Positions 13,330-22,859 of a stretch of DNA of 64,000 nt are shown here, piece by piece; the first letter of the stretch is position 1, and the number at the start of each line of letters is the position of its first letter. This DNA is from Hippophae tibetana. Taxonomy: Eukaryota > Streptophyta > Magnoliopsida > Rosales > Elaeagnaceae. A model generated the notes under the pieces. The model saw only the letters and a list, made by a program, of their open reading frames with translations. It was not told the origin of the DNA and made no database searches. The stretch covers positions 41,245,452 to 41,309,451 of the forward strand of contig CM072811.1 in assembly GCA_037013495.1 (NCBI GenBank), in the 5' to 3' direction. The translations under genes were made by a program, and so were the position numbers.

Positions 13330-16300
13330 CATTGTGAAGTTTGTCAGTTGGCAAAACATACTCGAAACACTTTTTCACCATGCACGCACAAATCAAGTCA
13401 CCATTTTTTCCTCATTCACAGTAACATTTGGAGACCATGTCGCGTTCCCAGTATTACTGGTGCTCGATGGTTCTTACTGTTAGTTGATGATCATACTCGA
13501 TTATGTTGGACATTTCTTATGAAAGATAAATCTGAAACTAAGCACATATTTCCACTTTTTCATGCCATGATCCAAATTTAGTTCAATGCCAATATTCAAA
13601 TCTTAAAAACTGATAATCCTAGGGATTTCTTTAATTCCGATCTTAGCGGGATATCTCAAATCACATGGTATTGTCTAACAAAGCTCCTGTGTTGACACAC
13701 CACAATAAAACGGTGTAGCCGAACGCAAAAATCGTTATATGCTTGAGGTTGCTCGAACTTTACTTTTTCAAACCAATGTTCCTAAAAAATTTTGGGGTGA
13801 AGCCATTCTTACTGCAACACACTTGATCAACCGAATGCCTTCTCGAGTTCTCAACTTTCATTCACCTTTACAAGTGCTTCAGAGTCAATATTCTACCTCA
13901 CAACTTGTGTCACCAATTCCTTTAAAGGTTTTTGGTTGTATTGTTTTTGTCCATATTCATTCACAATATCGTGGCAAACTTGATGTCTGTGCCATTAAAT
14001 GCATCTTCGTTGGTTACTCAGCCAATCAAAAAAGCTACAAATGTTTCTCTCCCATCACTCGTAAGTTTTACCATTCCATGGACGTTACTTTCTTCGGAGA
14101 AACTCTATTCTATTCTAATTCTGCAATTCAGGGGGAGAATCACACTAATGAATTGCAGAATTGGGATTGGTCATTGTTGAGAAGTCTCACATCGACCAAG
14201 GAAGCCAACAAAGTGTTGGTTATAAAGTCATGACAACCCTTCCTCTTTGAGAGCTCTTTTGGAGGGAGTTAAGCCATGACTTTCTACATGGTATCAAAGA
14301 AGGTCCTTGGGTTCAATTGATGTGCCCAACATGGTCAACCTTGGTCATTCAACCTCACGGTCAATCGGTCTTTGTGGTGTCCCTGTCCGATGTGAGGGGT
14401 TGAGGAGTCTCACATTGACCAGAGAAGCCAACAAAGTGTTGGTTATAAAGTCATGGCAACCCTTCCTCTTTGAGAGCTCTTTTGGAGGGAGTTAGGTCAT
14501 GACTTTCTACAGTCATCACTCATTAAATCGAATTTATCATCTCATTTACCCTTTACTACCTTGTCCTATTCCAACCCGATATCCATTCCAGATTCTCCTT
14601 CAAAAACCAATCCTGATCAATCTCCCATTGTCTATCCTAGACATCTTCTCCTTCCTAATGATGCCATAAAAGTTTATGGAAGAAAGAGAAATCCTGATTT
14701 GTCCACACGAAATCAACAAAGCTAAGAAACTCTCTTGAGCTAGACTGAATCTGAAAGATTACAAGATGAAGCAGAATCTAGTCCAAAACTAGGTTTTGAC
14801 CCTGAGTTAGATCTTCCTATTGCACAAAGAAAAGGCGTTCGATCATGCACTCAACATCCTTTTCAAAGTTACATTTCTTACGCAAATCTGTCCCCAAAAT
14901 TTCAGGTATTTGTGACATCCCTAGACAACATCAAGATTTCAATTCTGTCAATGAGGCTCTAAAAGTTCCTGAATGGCACAAGGCAACCTTAGAAGAATAT
15001 ACTGCACTTGAAAAGAATGGTAAATGGATGTTAACAGAGCTACCACTTGGAAAGAAGATACTAGGCTATAAATAGATATTCTCTGTTAAACAGAAGGCAG
15101 ATGAAAATATTGACAGATATAAAGCTCGATTAGTGGTTAAAGAGTTCACCCAATCATATGGAATTGATTATCAAGAGACTTTTGCTCCTGTAGCAAAACT
15201 TAACACAGTTCGTGTCTTGCTGTTTATTGCAGTTAATAAGGATTGACCACTGTTTCAACTCGATGTCAAGAACGCATTCTTAAATGGAGATTTGATCGAA
15301 GAAGTTTACATGGATGTGTCTTCTGACTTTGAAACTAAAGATACACAAGAGAAGGTATGCAAGTTGAGAAAGACATTATATGGACTTAAACAATCACCTA
15401 GAGCATGGTTCGACAAATTCACTAAGGTCTTCTAATAGGATGGATACTCTCAGACACATACAGACCACACTCTATTTGTCAAACACTTCATAGATGGGAG
15501 AATTACAACTTTAATTGTATATGTTGATGATATAGTTCTTACAGGAAATCATGTAGGAGAAATGAAGAGACTGAAGATGCTATTATCCAAGGAGTTCAAG
15601 ATTAAAGACTTGGGATATTTGAAATATTTCTTAGGGATGGAGGTGGCACGTAGTACCAAAGGAATCTTAGTTTCTCAACGCAAATATGTTCTAGATCTCT
15701 TGCGTGAGACTGACATGAGTGGATGTAAACCTGTTGAAACACCTATGGACCCTAACACCAAACTAATGTCTCGAATTGATGAATTGGCAACTGATAAGGG
15801 GCAATATTAACGTTTGGTAGGTAAGTTAATTTATTTGACCCATACACATCCAGATATAAGTTTTTCAATTAGTGTTGTTAGTCAGTTTCTTGGCAACCCA
15901 TCAGTAGATCACTTGGAGGCAGTAAATCGTATTATAAGATACTTGAAGAAGTATCCTGGAAAAGGGTTCATGTTCAAGAAAATAATTAATAGGAGATTGG
16001 AAATTTATATTGATGTTGATTGGTCTGGATCTCTTAGTGACCAAAAATTCACATCTGGATATTGTTCATTTATTTGGGGAAATTTGGTGACATGGCGTAG
16101 CAAAAAGCAAGTAGTGGTAGCACGTAACAGTGCCGAGGCTGAGTTTCGTGCATTGGTTTTGGGCATCTGTGAAGGAATTTGGCTAAAACGACTGCTATAC
16201 GAACTCAAGGTTGAATATTTAGAATCTACTAGAATCATGTGTGACAACCAGTCAGCAATTGCAATTGCCTAAAATCTAGTCCACCATGATCGAATTAAAC

Positions 16301-16475
16301 ATGTGAAAATTGATAGACACTTCTTCAGTGAGAAAATTGAAAGCAAGATGATCTCCCTCAACTATGTTCCATCTAGACAACAAGTAACAGATATCTTAAC
16401 CAAAACTTTGTTTCGATCTAATTTCACAGAGTTAAGTGTAGCACTTGGTTTGAAAAACATATATTGCCTAGCTTG
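13330..16475 (+). pseudogene. Copia pol relic: integrase, RT, RNase H
   Basis: The frame enters at the CxxCQLAKHTR zinc-binding end of integrase (about 13340) and continues through the integrase core to about 14169. It resumes after the TRIM at 14517 and runs through reverse transcriptase ([17 protein letters not shown], then YVDD at 15520-15531) and RNase H (SAEAEFRAL, CDNQSAIAIA), ending near 16475. Stops interrupt it at 15073-15075, 15244-15246, about 15435 and after 15807, and there are frameshifts in the integrase part. The catalytic YVDD is intact, but the polyprotein is dead. Gag and protease have been lost entirely. Confidence 0.9.
14175..14511 (+). mobile_element. TRIM (miniature LTR retrotransposon) nested in Copia 1
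   Basis: Two nearly identical direct repeats of 114 bp (14175-14288 and 14398-14511) flank about 109 bp of non-coding DNA. The first begins TGTTGAGAAGTCTCACAT and both end TTTCTACA. A primer-binding-type sequence TGGTATCAAAGA follows the first repeat at 14289-14300, and a G-rich tract precedes the second. A perfect 5-bp duplication, GTCAT, flanks the unit (14170-14174 and 14512-14516). These are the hallmarks of a TRIM, which has no coding capacity and is mobilised in trans. It separates the integrase from the RT part of the host Copia. Confidence 0.92.
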
Positions 16476-16483
16476 AGGGAGAG

Positions 16484-16660
16484 TGTAGGAAATCAACATA
16501 GGAGTATGGTCAGTTTCCTGATTTTCAGGATGATTTACAACTGGATACTAATGACTTCCAGCAATATATTAGACATAATAGACATAATAATTGTATATAT
16601 AAAGGGATTTGATATTAAGAAATAAATGAAGTAATTTTCTATAAAATAAAAACAGCTTCA
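16484..16660 (+). repeat. Right LTR of Copia element 1
   Basis: 177 bp, beginning TGTAGGAAATCAAC and ending AACAGCTTCA like its partner. It has only one copy of the 47-bp unit and a small duplication of AGACATAAT near 16572-16590 that the left LTR lacks. Confidence 0.92.
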
Positions 16661-17009
16661 TAATTGATATAGAAGTTGAGGATATTGTTAATTTGAAACA
16701 ATGCCTGAGCTTTTTTGCATCTTAAGTTTATAAAGCGTGCTTGGAGAAGCTTGATTCTATGTTCACCCTTAAGGCAGCAACTCGGACTAATGTGGCCTGA
16801 ATTGTTAAGAATTTAAATATTAACTGTAAAAATAATATTGGAAGATTTTGTACGTGGTGATCAATGAAACATAGTAAGATATTATTGGAAAAGGATGAAT
16901 ACTGTTGTATGGTTATAGTTGGTAACATAAAGAAGGTCTACTATAAAATTTGCCGATCTCTGAACCCATAAAACTTCTTAGAATGATTCTCTTTTTTCCC
17001 ATTAAGCAG

Positions 17010-17137
17010 GATGTCTTATTTAATCGTATCATGCAGGATTGTAAAATGACCATCAGTTTGACACCTTTGGAGGTTCTACTGCACCTGCATCAATTGCTTT
17101 GGAGAACGGGATATTAGGATTTCAGTTTGAAGCTGTG
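17010..17137 (+). other. THIC 3' UTR exon before the riboswitch
   Basis: A non-coding segment between the acceptor at 17009 (or 17036) and a candidate donor GTG|GTATTG at 17137/17138, about 110 bp before the aptamer. Plant THIC genes use a 5' splice site in this position, and its accessibility is controlled by the TPP aptamer. The exon limits are inferred from splice-site sequence and position. Confidence 0.5.
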
Positions 17138-17246
17138 GTATTGAACGTACTTTAAATAGTGTTTAAAAACTTATATGCTTCAATAATAAAATGCCCTCTC
17201 TTCTTGTTGTGTTTTATTTTTTATGTCTTCCAATATATTGACTTAA

Positions 17247-17371
17247 GAGACGCACCGGGGGTGTCTGTATTTGCTTTGCACTGGGTATATGCCTAGAATG
17301 CGAGCAGTTCAGGCTGAGATAGTCCCTTCGAACCTGAACAGGATAATGCCTGCGTAGGGAGTGTGCTTCTC
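17247..17371 (+). promoter_or_regulatory. TPP riboswitch aptamer in the THIC 3' UTR
   Basis: The conserved thi-box elements are all present: GCACCGGGGGTG at about 17252-17263, CTGAGA at 17314-17319, CCCTTCGAACCTGAAC at about 17324-17339, and AGGATAATGCCTGCG followed by TAGGGA to 17360. Flanking GAGACGCAC and GTGTGCTTCTC can form P1. The long P3 arm between the first and second blocks is typical of plants. In plants, TPP binding frees an upstream 5' splice site, so that splicing removes a poly(A)-processing site and yields unstable, long-UTR mRNA, lowering THIC. The aptamer is intact despite the retrotransposon nest upstream. Confidence 0.97.
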
Positions 17372-17399
17372 TTCCTGTTTTTTTATTTGTGCTTGAACA

Positions 17400-20300
17400 G
17401 GGTAGAGTTTGCATCCTCTGGTTCGGGCTAGCTTATAGAACATGACCATGCCCATCTATCAATTGGCTGGGAAGTTACATAGACAGTTTCACCTATCATT
17501 TTTGCTTTAAAAAGCTTTTACTAAACAGGAAAAGCATCTTTGATTCCAGTAACTTTCTGTTTGGTATCTTTTTGTCTTGTACAGCAATGGTTTACTACTT
17601 TCTTCAAATTTCTTATGAGATAGATAACATGAGAAAAGGATTCTTACCATTTAGTCAATCCGCAAAAACCTTGTTATAAATAAATATGAAAGAAAAAAAC
17701 GAATTAATTAGAGCTTTTTTGCAGTGTAGGTTCTCTGGTAAATTTTTTTTTTTTTAAATCTTTTCAACTTGATCTCTGTTAGGAGAAAAGCTTGTGATGT
17801 TGGAATTCTAGTGAGATTTAGAGATAAAAATCAGATTATTTATGAGCATATTGAGGTATATATAGAGATATGTACATTACAATGATTGTTGTTCTGCCCG
17901 AAAAGTGGTAGAACCGATTTACATGACATAATACTATTCACTATCTTAGGTCGTTATAACAGGCCGTTAAGATCTACAATAATTTTTAACGAATTGATAA
18001 GGTAACCAGTAAAGTTGGAACCTCCATTCAAAGGACCTCGTCATCTTCAGGTCGTTGGATTTGTTAGTCGAATCAGTCGGTTCATCTTGTTTGTCTTGTA
18101 AATCATTAGGTTGTAGTCCTGTTGAGTTTTTATTTATGACCAAGCCGTTAGTTTTGTTGGGCCATCAAGCCGTTCTAAGAGTTATTTTTGTCAGACCATA
18201 TCTTTCACACCTCTTTTAACTTTTGCATCTTCTATGACCACCATTTTTGAAGGTTTCTAAGAGTTTTCAGTTTCAAAAAACAAAGAACTAGAATTCTTAC
18301 TCTCTGCTAAGCTTAAAAAATATATTATAGTAGCCATCGTTCTATGAAAGAAGTAACATCTTGTGAGACTCTGTTTGCAAATACTTGAGCTCCTTCAAGA
18401 TGCGTTTTGAGGCCTTAATTACGTAAATAGATCCTTAATATTTCACCTAAAAAAAAAAAAAATTAGCACCAAATCGTGATCCCAGAACACCAAACCTCCC
18501 TTTAAACTAACCCAAATGTTTGACAACACCAAATATTAACAAATATGTTCAACTTATCAAAGCAACATATAGATCAAGACAAGAGCATAAGAAACGAAAA
18601 CTACCTGAGTTAGAAAACCTGAAATTCAAGGATTGAAAATTATAGAAACTTTCAGATTTTAAACTTTCCAAAGAGGGATATAAGCACCCGATTCAAAAAA
18701 ATTATATCTTTGTACCCAAAACCATTTAGGATAAGTCAATGTTATTCTTACTTTTCTGCTTTTTAAAATTTTTGTATTAATTTTAGGAAATTTTTGTATC
18801 AAAAGTTCTTCCCATTAATGAATATGCCTTTATTCTATTCAACCCGCGGGAAAAAATTCCTTTTTATTTTACCTTTACTTTTTAAAAAAATTAAACAATA
18901 ACTTTAAAACAATAAGAAAATAGCCAATGGAATTATATCACCATACTATAGGTTGAAAGTCTAGAGTTTTGAGTAAAATATGAATGTTAAAAATCTATTA
19001 AAAAAATATATAATATATTAAAGATCTTAATTATATAATTTTTATACCGATGCATTTGATTGTAAAATTATATCATATCGTACATTATAAAAATAATACA
19101 ATTATGTAAAAATTTACTACGATAAGTCTAAACTATAGTGAATATTTAACTTAATTTGTTTGAATTTTTAATTTATAAAATTATGTCTTAATTTTTTCTT
19201 TTATTTCAAATTAAAAATAATATTTTTTATTTTAAAATATAATAAAAATATAAAAATAAATTAAATATTTATTTAAATAAAATTTATAATAAAAAAATAT
19301 TTTAAATATAAATGATTTTATTAAAATATTTATATTTAATTTTATCCAATTATATTATACAATTTGTCATCAAACACTATACATACTACATATAATATAA
19401 TTAAATGCAATTTAATCTAATACAATTATAATTAATTCATCCAATATTATATACCAAACATACCTTAACGTACTAAACTATAACCTTTGATGACATGATC
19501 AATTTGGCCATAGTTTTGTTAAAATATGGGTATCATAAAAGCATTGAACCCTGCATTGTTTAAAAAATTATTGAGTGATATCTTAAAAGCATACAAATTA
19601 TACAAAAGGTGCATATATGATCAAAAAAGAAATACATGTTCAAAAAATAAAATAAAAAGGTATTTTAACTCTTTAAAATTTTTATTATTATTTTCACTCT
19701 TTTTCTTCTCTCTTTTTTTTTTCTCCTTGTGTCTCTTTCCACTTAGAGTTTAGAGTTTAGGAAAAAGAAAATGAGAGGATTTTATGCAAATAAATAAAGG
19801 TAAAAAAAGAGAAGAGAAATGAAAAAAGAAAAAAAAACAAGAGGAAAAAGAATGAAAAGGATAAAAGGAGGAAAGAAAATAAGATTAAAATTATTAAATT
19901 GTCCTTTATTGTTTTGGTAAATAAAATTTATTTTTGAAGAAATGGATACCTATAAGAAAATATAAATACTTTTAAGATATCATCTAAGAATTTTAATAAT
20001 AATAAATACTAAAATAATAAAATAGATACAGTAAGAATAAAGAAAATAAGATTAAAATGACTAGATTGCTATTTATTGTTTTGGTACATAAAAGGCATTT
20101 TTGACTAAATGAATACCTTTAAGAAAATATAAATACTTTTGAGATAATATAGGTTCCGTAAGGTACCTATACCATGTTTGCTCTATAAATTGACCAAAGT
20201 TGTAACTTTTGGTAACGGGAATTTAATCACATTCAATATTAAAGCATCTTGTTGTTACACAATAATTGATGTGCTAGACAACTATTAGTAAAGATAATAA

Positions 20301-20790
20301 AATCTATTTTTTTAACTTATAATTATCTACCATACTTGCTATACAATAATTTGTTACGTACAAACTTTTTGTTCAATATTGGGAGACAATTAGAAGAGTC
20401 AATAATTTCTCTCCCCTTTATATATATAACTATTACCTTCTCATGTATTAATTACCATACACCACCATGTACCACTTAAGCCAAGATCTAATAATTCCTT
20501 AAATTTAAAAGAAAAAAAATCTATTTATCACGAGCTTGTGATTTGTGATATAATATAATATTATTTATAAGTATAATTAATTTTACATAATTATATCTAA
20601 TGAGAAACTGATATATCAATTATGATTGTAATATAAAGAAGTGTTAAATTAGAAAACGTGAAAGTATAGAATTTTTCTAAGATAATGCAAACATTGATAT
20701 GGTAACCATCACAGTCCGGAATTGGGGGTTGGTGCAAAGAGGACTAATGACCATCTCAGAAACTCGGAACTTTCAATCTTTCTTCCCCTC
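17400..20790. other. Gene-free AT-rich region after THIC
   Basis: The first few hundred bases are probably the long form of the THIC 3' UTR; an AATAAA-like cluster lies near 17676-17690. At 17800-18240 there is less AT-rich sequence with CCGTTA-rich phrases that looks like an old repeat, but I could not assign it. From 18900 to 20700 it is mostly low-complexity A/T, including a dispersed repeat at 19100-19440 and an A/G-rich tract at 19750-19870. No gene seen. Confidence 0.5.
19100..19440 (-). repeat. Dispersed AT-rich repeat, copy 1 (MITE-like)
   Basis: The reverse complement of this stretch matches 22868-23060 over about 190 bp, sharing the run TTTTATTTAAATAAATATTT and the following AAATTAAAAA-type blocks in the same order. 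The right end (ATACCAAACATACC) looks like a MITE terminus. There is no coding capacity. Confidence 0.45.
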
Positions 20791-21882
20791 CATCATTGAC
20801 AACTAAAAAACACCAAAAAAAATTCACATAATACATATGCATGCAACTGGATGCTACATTTTGATTCTGAAGATACAATAACTAAAATATAGATGCAACT
20901 AGATATATTTGTATGAAAGAATTTGCAAAATGATACAAAGAAAGAAGAGATACAAACAAATTTACCAAAAACAGCTTGCAACGGGATGAACTCACGTTGG
21001 CAATAGCAATGATTTGCATTTGTAAAACCGCCCAACAAAAAGAACGCTTTCAGTGTATCTTGCCTGGGATGAATTCTAGGCCAATCAGAAAGAAAGGTTG
21101 ATGATTGCAATGCTCTGAAATCTATGCTCTGCACTGTAGTTCTTCAACCAATATTCTCATCTGCAACAGTTCCTGTTAATTGAAGCAAAGATTTAACAGA
21201 TCAACAGAAAATCGCAAGAAGTCTTTGCCCACAAACTGGAATCACGAGATACAAAAGCTACCATCAAAATTGAAATGAACCTTCTTTTAATCTACTCTTA
21301 CAAATGGCAAACTAGTGATCATTTTCTACGGCACATTAGAAATAAAAGATGCAACTTTCAAAAGAAAATTGACAGAGAGCATACTTTTGGATAGTTCAAG
21401 AACACCTAGCTACCATAGGCAACCCAAATATTTTATGAAGGCTTCATCAAGGTCGTTAATTACAAACACAAAGTATCTCTAAAACTTGTATATATACACA
21501 CACAAAGACTAACTATATATTCATTGAAATGTGTAGTATATTAGTTGACACTGGAATATAACTATATAGATTAAACTACTAATCACAGCCATTTAACAGC
21601 TAAATAAGCATGAAAATATGAAAATATCTAGCGCATCATATATCTACAAATAGGTAGACAAAGGGGAAAAAATGGTAATAGTACACACAAGGAACTTGGT
21701 AAAAAAGCTTTAAGTTCTCATTCATCCTCGTAAAACTCAATAATCCAATGCCAAAAGACTTCGTATCGGACACTTAAAACAAGTACTTCAAATGAACGAT
21801 ACAAATCTAAATGATGCCATATAGCAAAATGCCACATTCCCATTAGAACTTAAAACATAACATAAAAACAAAAAGATATGCA
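20791..21882 (-). other. Downstream region of plastid uL4 gene, possible 3' UTR exon
   Basis: No protein of a known family. On the minus strand, about 21160-20970 is less AT-rich, is preceded by an acceptor-like AATTAACAG and followed by a donor-like GTAAATTTG, and could be a spliced 3' UTR exon or part of a non-coding transcript of the neighbouring gene. A 113-codon open frame here (21134-20793) lacks any recognisable domain. Confidence 0.3.
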
Positions 21883-22767
21883 TCAATTCAATTCTTTACC
21901 TTGCTCTTGTTCTCCTTCTACTTCTTCATACTCATCATCATCATCATCATAGTCACTCTCACCCTCATAATTTACACCATAACGTCCATTCAAATATTCA
22001 ACAGAAGCAGGGGTAAGCACCAACTTATCTGCATTCAAAATATCAAATAAATTCAAAGTCCTTGGTGTCAAAACCTTCACTTTTGGAATATTTCTACTTG
22101 AAAGCCTCACGTTATCCGAAATTTCGTCCATCATAAACATAGCTTTCTCTTCCGGTGGGTTTAAACCCCACCTCTTCATAGCAGCTACAAAATCCTTCGT
22201 CCTGGGTTTATCAAAATTGTCCCAAAAGTCCTCCACCACTATCGTATTCGCAGTAGCACTAGACATTGCCGTTGAAATCGCCAACCTTTTCTCCTTCCTA
22301 TTAATCTTGATGCTCCAATCTCTGGGCTTGGGCCCAAACACGACTCCTCCACCTGGCCGTAGTGGAGTTCTCTTGGACCCCTGTCGGGCTCTACCCGTTT
22401 TCTTTTGTGGGTAGGGCTTCTTTCCGCCACCTCTAACCTCACCACGGGTGAGGGTTGAAGCGGTGCCACGGCGTTTGTTCTGAAGGTCTGTGATGATGGC
22501 TCGGTGAACGACGGCTCGAGCTGTTTCGGGTGGTGCAGTCTTGAGGTCAAGGAAGGTTTCGCCCACTTTTTCGCCGGTGAAGGAAAGGATTGGAAGGGTG
22601 ACGAGTTCGGAGCTGATGCAGAGGGGTTTGGTGGTTTGGAGTTTGAGGAAATTGGGCTTGAAAATAGAGAAAATGGGTTTGAGATTTTGGGTGGATGAAG
22701 AAGCAAAGAAAACTGGGGAAGAGAAGAATGAGAGTGAATTGGGTGTTGTTGTCACAGAGGTTGCCAT
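21883..22767 (-). CDS. RPL4: Chloroplast 50S ribosomal protein L4 (uL4c)
   Basis: A single-exon, 294-codon frame encodes a nuclear-coded plastid uL4. The N-terminal 50 or so residues are Ser/Thr-rich and act as transit peptide. The diagnostic uL4 core follows, with TRGEVRGGGKKPYPQKKTG, RARQGSKRTPLRPGGG and VVFGPKPRDWSIKIN, the extended loop that reaches the peptide exit tunnel and 23S rRNA. The C-terminal tail is very acidic (DDDDDEYEEVEGE), a known feature of the plant plastid protein. An in-frame ATG 30 codons upstream (22857) exists, but the start at 22767 (MATSVTTTPN) gives a normal transit peptide. Assembly of the plastid 50S subunit is the expected role. No damage seen. Confidence 0.95.
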   Translation of the reverse strand: MATSVTTTPNSLSFFSSPVFFASSSTQNLKPIFSIFKPNFLKLQTTKPLCISSELVTLPILSFTGEKVGETFLDLKTAPPETARAVVHRAIITDLQNKRRGTASTLTRGEVRGGGKKPYPQKKTGRARQGSKRTPLRPGGGVVFGPKPRDWSIKINRKEKRLAISTAMSSATANTIVVEDFWDNFDKPRTKDFVAAMKRWGLNPPEEKAMFMMDEISDNVRLSSRNIPKVKVLTPRTLNLFDILNADKLVLTPASVEYLNGRYGVNYEGESDYDDDDDEYEEVEGEQEQGKELN

Positions 22768-22859
22768 TGTTGAAGGAAGGAGGGGTAGGGGGCTGGTTTT
22801 GTTATCCACTAGCGTTGCGATGCCTATCCGTTGGTGAGGGAGAAGTGCATGGTTCAACG

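Larger units (their letters stand above)
12867..16660 (+). mobile_element. Copia element 1, gag-deleted, inside the THIC 3' UTR
   Basis: LTRs at 12867-13126 and 16484-16660 both start TG and end CA. The element is flanked by a perfect 5-bp duplication, TAATT (12862-12866 and 16661-16665). The primer-binding site TGGTATCAGAGC (initiator tRNA-Met type) directly follows the left LTR at 13127-13138, and a purine tract precedes the right LTR at about 16471-16483. Internally, gag and protease are missing and the coding region begins in the integrase zinc-binding part. It is interrupted by the TRIM at 14175-14511. Same strand as THIC. Confidence 0.95.
12691..17009 (+). other. THIC 3' UTR intron, enlarged by nested retrotransposons
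   Basis: Nine bases after the THIC stop codon is a donor (AAG|GTCAGT at 12690/12691). A pyrimidine tract followed by AAGCAG at 17009, or alternatively ATGCAG at 17036, is a good acceptor and leads into a short conserved-looking UTR exon before the riboswitch. Plant THIC genes have an intron at this point. Here it would be about 4.3 kb, of which 3.8 kb is the Copia element at 12867-16660 plus its 5-bp target duplication. Without the insertion it would be about 0.5 kb. The splice sites are inferred from sequence. Confidence 0.6.

Noticed and set aside
17800..18240. Less AT-rich block with CCGTTA phrases after THIC, considered as an LTR fragment
   Set aside because: No partner repeat, primer-binding site or target duplication could be found.
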